This document shows positions 5,044 through 5,210 of a stretch of 5,210 nucleotides of DNA, in pieces. A program made the translations under genes and the position numbers. How positions within the stretch are numbered: the stretch's first letter is position 1; each line of letters begins with the position of its first letter. Under the pieces are notes generated by a model. That model was not told the origin of the DNA. It searched no databases and saw nothing but the letters and a program-made list of their open reading frames with translations. Origin of the DNA: Gorillibacterium sp. (GTDB taxonomy: Bacteria; Bacillota; Bacilli; Paenibacillales; NBRC-103111); NCBI GenBank assembly GCA_014380705.1, contig JACMJI010000201.1, positions 1 to 5,210 on the forward strand, read 5' to 3'.

Positions 5044-5210
5044 TCAACCTGAAAAAGTAAAGCGATAGTGGCCTGAGCCTATCTGGAACCGGACATTCTG
5101 TTCTAGCTGCTCCAAGCCCTGCAAGCCGAGAACAGACGATAGATCTGCACCGTTCTCCTTCACTTGCATGAGGTCCGTTGCCGGTAAAATAACCTCTGCC
5201 TCTGTATTAG
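5044..5210 (-). CDS. C-terminal fragment of a probable alpha-L-rhamnosidase (GH78)
   Basis: The last 54 codons of a minus-strand gene whose start lies beyond the right edge; the stop is TGA at 5044-5046. The visible part begins NTEAEVILPATD, continues through a variable loop (KENGADLSS and so on) and ends VRFQIGSGHYRFTFSG. The layout of a beta-strand with AEVILP, a short insert, then a closing strand with Gly-Ser-Gly-x-Tyr-x-Phe is what I know from the C-terminal beta domain of bacterial alpha-L-rhamnosidases, which remove terminal rhamnose from plant glycosides and pectin side chains. It is a C-terminal domain only, with no catalytic residue visible, so another glycoside hydrolase with a similar terminal domain is possible. 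A strong terminator follows, so it is the last gene of its transcript. Confidence 0.6.
   Translation of the reverse strand, partial: NTEAEVILPATDLMQVKENGADLSSVLGLQGLEQLEQNVRFQIGSGHYRFTFSG

Noticed and set aside
1..5210. Search for CRISPR arrays, tRNA or rRNA genes, insertion sequences, riboswitches and catabolite-response (cre) boxes
   Set aside because: No regularly spaced repeat array, no transposase frame or terminal inverted repeats, no recognisable RNA gene, and no sequence close to the cre consensus was seen by eye.

Overview
The window looks like a Firmicutes chromosome, most likely Paenibacillus or a close relative. The supporting signs are strong AGGAGG-type ribosome binding sites, moderate base composition, a DUF3889-type secreted protein, a promoter that fits the forespore sigma-G consensus, and a dense set of carbohydrate genes (LacI regulator, GH36, GH32, probable GH78). 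The genus is inferred; no rRNA or other marker gene is present.

Layout from left to right. Positions 1-416 (minus) hold the 5' part of a LacI/GalR-family repressor whose frame is cut by an in-frame TAG at 234-236, between the DNA-binding head and the sugar-binding domain; the frame continues intact after the stop to the window edge. Positions 570-866 (plus) encode a small secreted DUF3889-like protein. A palindromic repeat (872-906) and a terminator hairpin (913-956) lie between it and a convergent 56-residue hydrophilic gene (965-1135, minus) with a textbook sigma-G promoter (1162-1191). Positions 1316-3079 (plus) encode a cytoplasmic GH36 alpha-galactosidase with its own promoter. It is followed by a second copy of the palindromic repeat (3119-3156) and a strong terminator (3208-3259). 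Convergent to it, 3310-4812 (minus) encodes a GH32 sucrose / sucrose-6-phosphate hydrolase with an upstream promoter. The right edge (5044-5210, minus) carries the C-terminal end of a probable alpha-L-rhamnosidase, followed by its terminator (5001-5033).

The two complete enzymes are both cytoplasmic and complementary. Alpha-galactosidase would remove galactose from raffinose-family oligosaccharides, and the GH32 enzyme would split the released sucrose (or sucrose-6-phosphate) into glucose (or its phosphate) and fructose. They are separately transcribed, face each other, and have no transporter in the window, so a joint role is inferred from biochemistry rather than from operon structure.

The items most worth a second look are the nonsense-interrupted LacI gene, the unrecognised small gene with a sigma-G promoter (candidate spore protein), and the pair of related palindromic repeats placed just after two unrelated genes. 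I see no CRISPR array, tRNA, rRNA, transposase or phage gene, and no clear new multi-gene system.
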